Of a stretch of 37,645 nt of DNA, positions 37,644 through 37,645 are shown piece after piece. Numbering within the stretch: position 1 is the first letter of the stretch; every line of letters begins with the position of its first letter. The notes beneath the pieces were generated by a model that ran no database searches, was not told where the DNA came from, and saw only the letters and a program-made list of their open reading frames with translations. This stretch comes from VRUE01 sp035266685 (GTDB lineage Bacteria > Actinomycetota > Thermoleophilia > Solirubrobacterales > 70-9). Made by a program: the position numbers and the translations under genes. The DNA is taken from positions 1 through 37,645 of the forward strand of contig DATFMX010000130.1 in NCBI GenBank assembly GCA_035266685.1, in the 5' to 3' direction.

Positions 37644-37645
37644 CG

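Overview
The window looks like chromosome from a GC-rich actinobacterium. The best guess is a deep-branching Thermoleophilia (Solirubrobacter/Conexibacter-like) lineage, but this is inference. It rests on GC-rich third positions, many GTG/TTG starts, very short intergenic gaps, and the block rel - recJ - secDF - ruvB - ruvA - ruvC - yebC - pdxT - pdxS, which matches the order known in Mycobacterium and other actinobacteria. No rRNA or CRISPR array is present.

Left part (1-10660). A truncated RNase Z gene diverges from a tRNA-Arg(CCG) gene. An anchored unknown protein begins three bases after that tRNA. On the minus strand follow rfbF, an RfbG-like dehydratase and an SRAP protein, a CDP-sugar operon with a DNA-crosslink repair gene. 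Next to it, a SAM-I riboswitch with its own terminator controls a threonine-synthase-like PLP enzyme and a CysO/MoaD-like sulfur carrier ending in Gly-Gly. This is the strongest system in the window: the riboswitch points to homocysteine/methionine synthesis from O-phosphohomoserine (the MetM/MetO route I recall from Streptomyces) rather than to threonine synthesis. A plus-strand operon then carries a CorA transporter, an HIT protein, phosphomannomutase and a metallo-beta-lactamase-fold hydrolase. A secreted unknown and a diacylglycerol-kinase-type lipid kinase follow.

Core block (10661-26022, almost all minus). It contains bifunctional Rel, RecJ, a small membrane protein, fused SecDF, a zinc-ribbon/PAS-like protein where yajC often sits, RuvB/A/C, YebC, an M29 aminopeptidase, the PLP synthase PdxT/PdxS and an RpiR-type regulator. 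Many of these genes overlap by 1-8 bases, which suggests translational coupling.

Right-middle (26084-34625). A plus-strand run of small membrane and zinc-motif proteins of unknown function comes first. It is followed by a SnoaL-like protein, a secreted unknown, an APC-type permease, a membrane-anchored degenerate GGDEF/HD-GYP protein, a lipoprotein built of seven 11-residue repeats, a short PhzF-like protein, a methyltransferase and a minimal zinc metalloprotease.

Right end (34626-37645) is mobile territory. An intact IS3-family element (34866-36442) splits an unknown gene whose full-length relative lies at 37035-37643. A 30-bp perfect inverted repeat lies in the remnant. A 44-base 3' fragment of tRNA-Met(CAT) at 36782-36825 marks the likely edge of an integrative element that would continue beyond the right end. 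The bases beside it are full of short direct repeats resembling recombinase arm sites.
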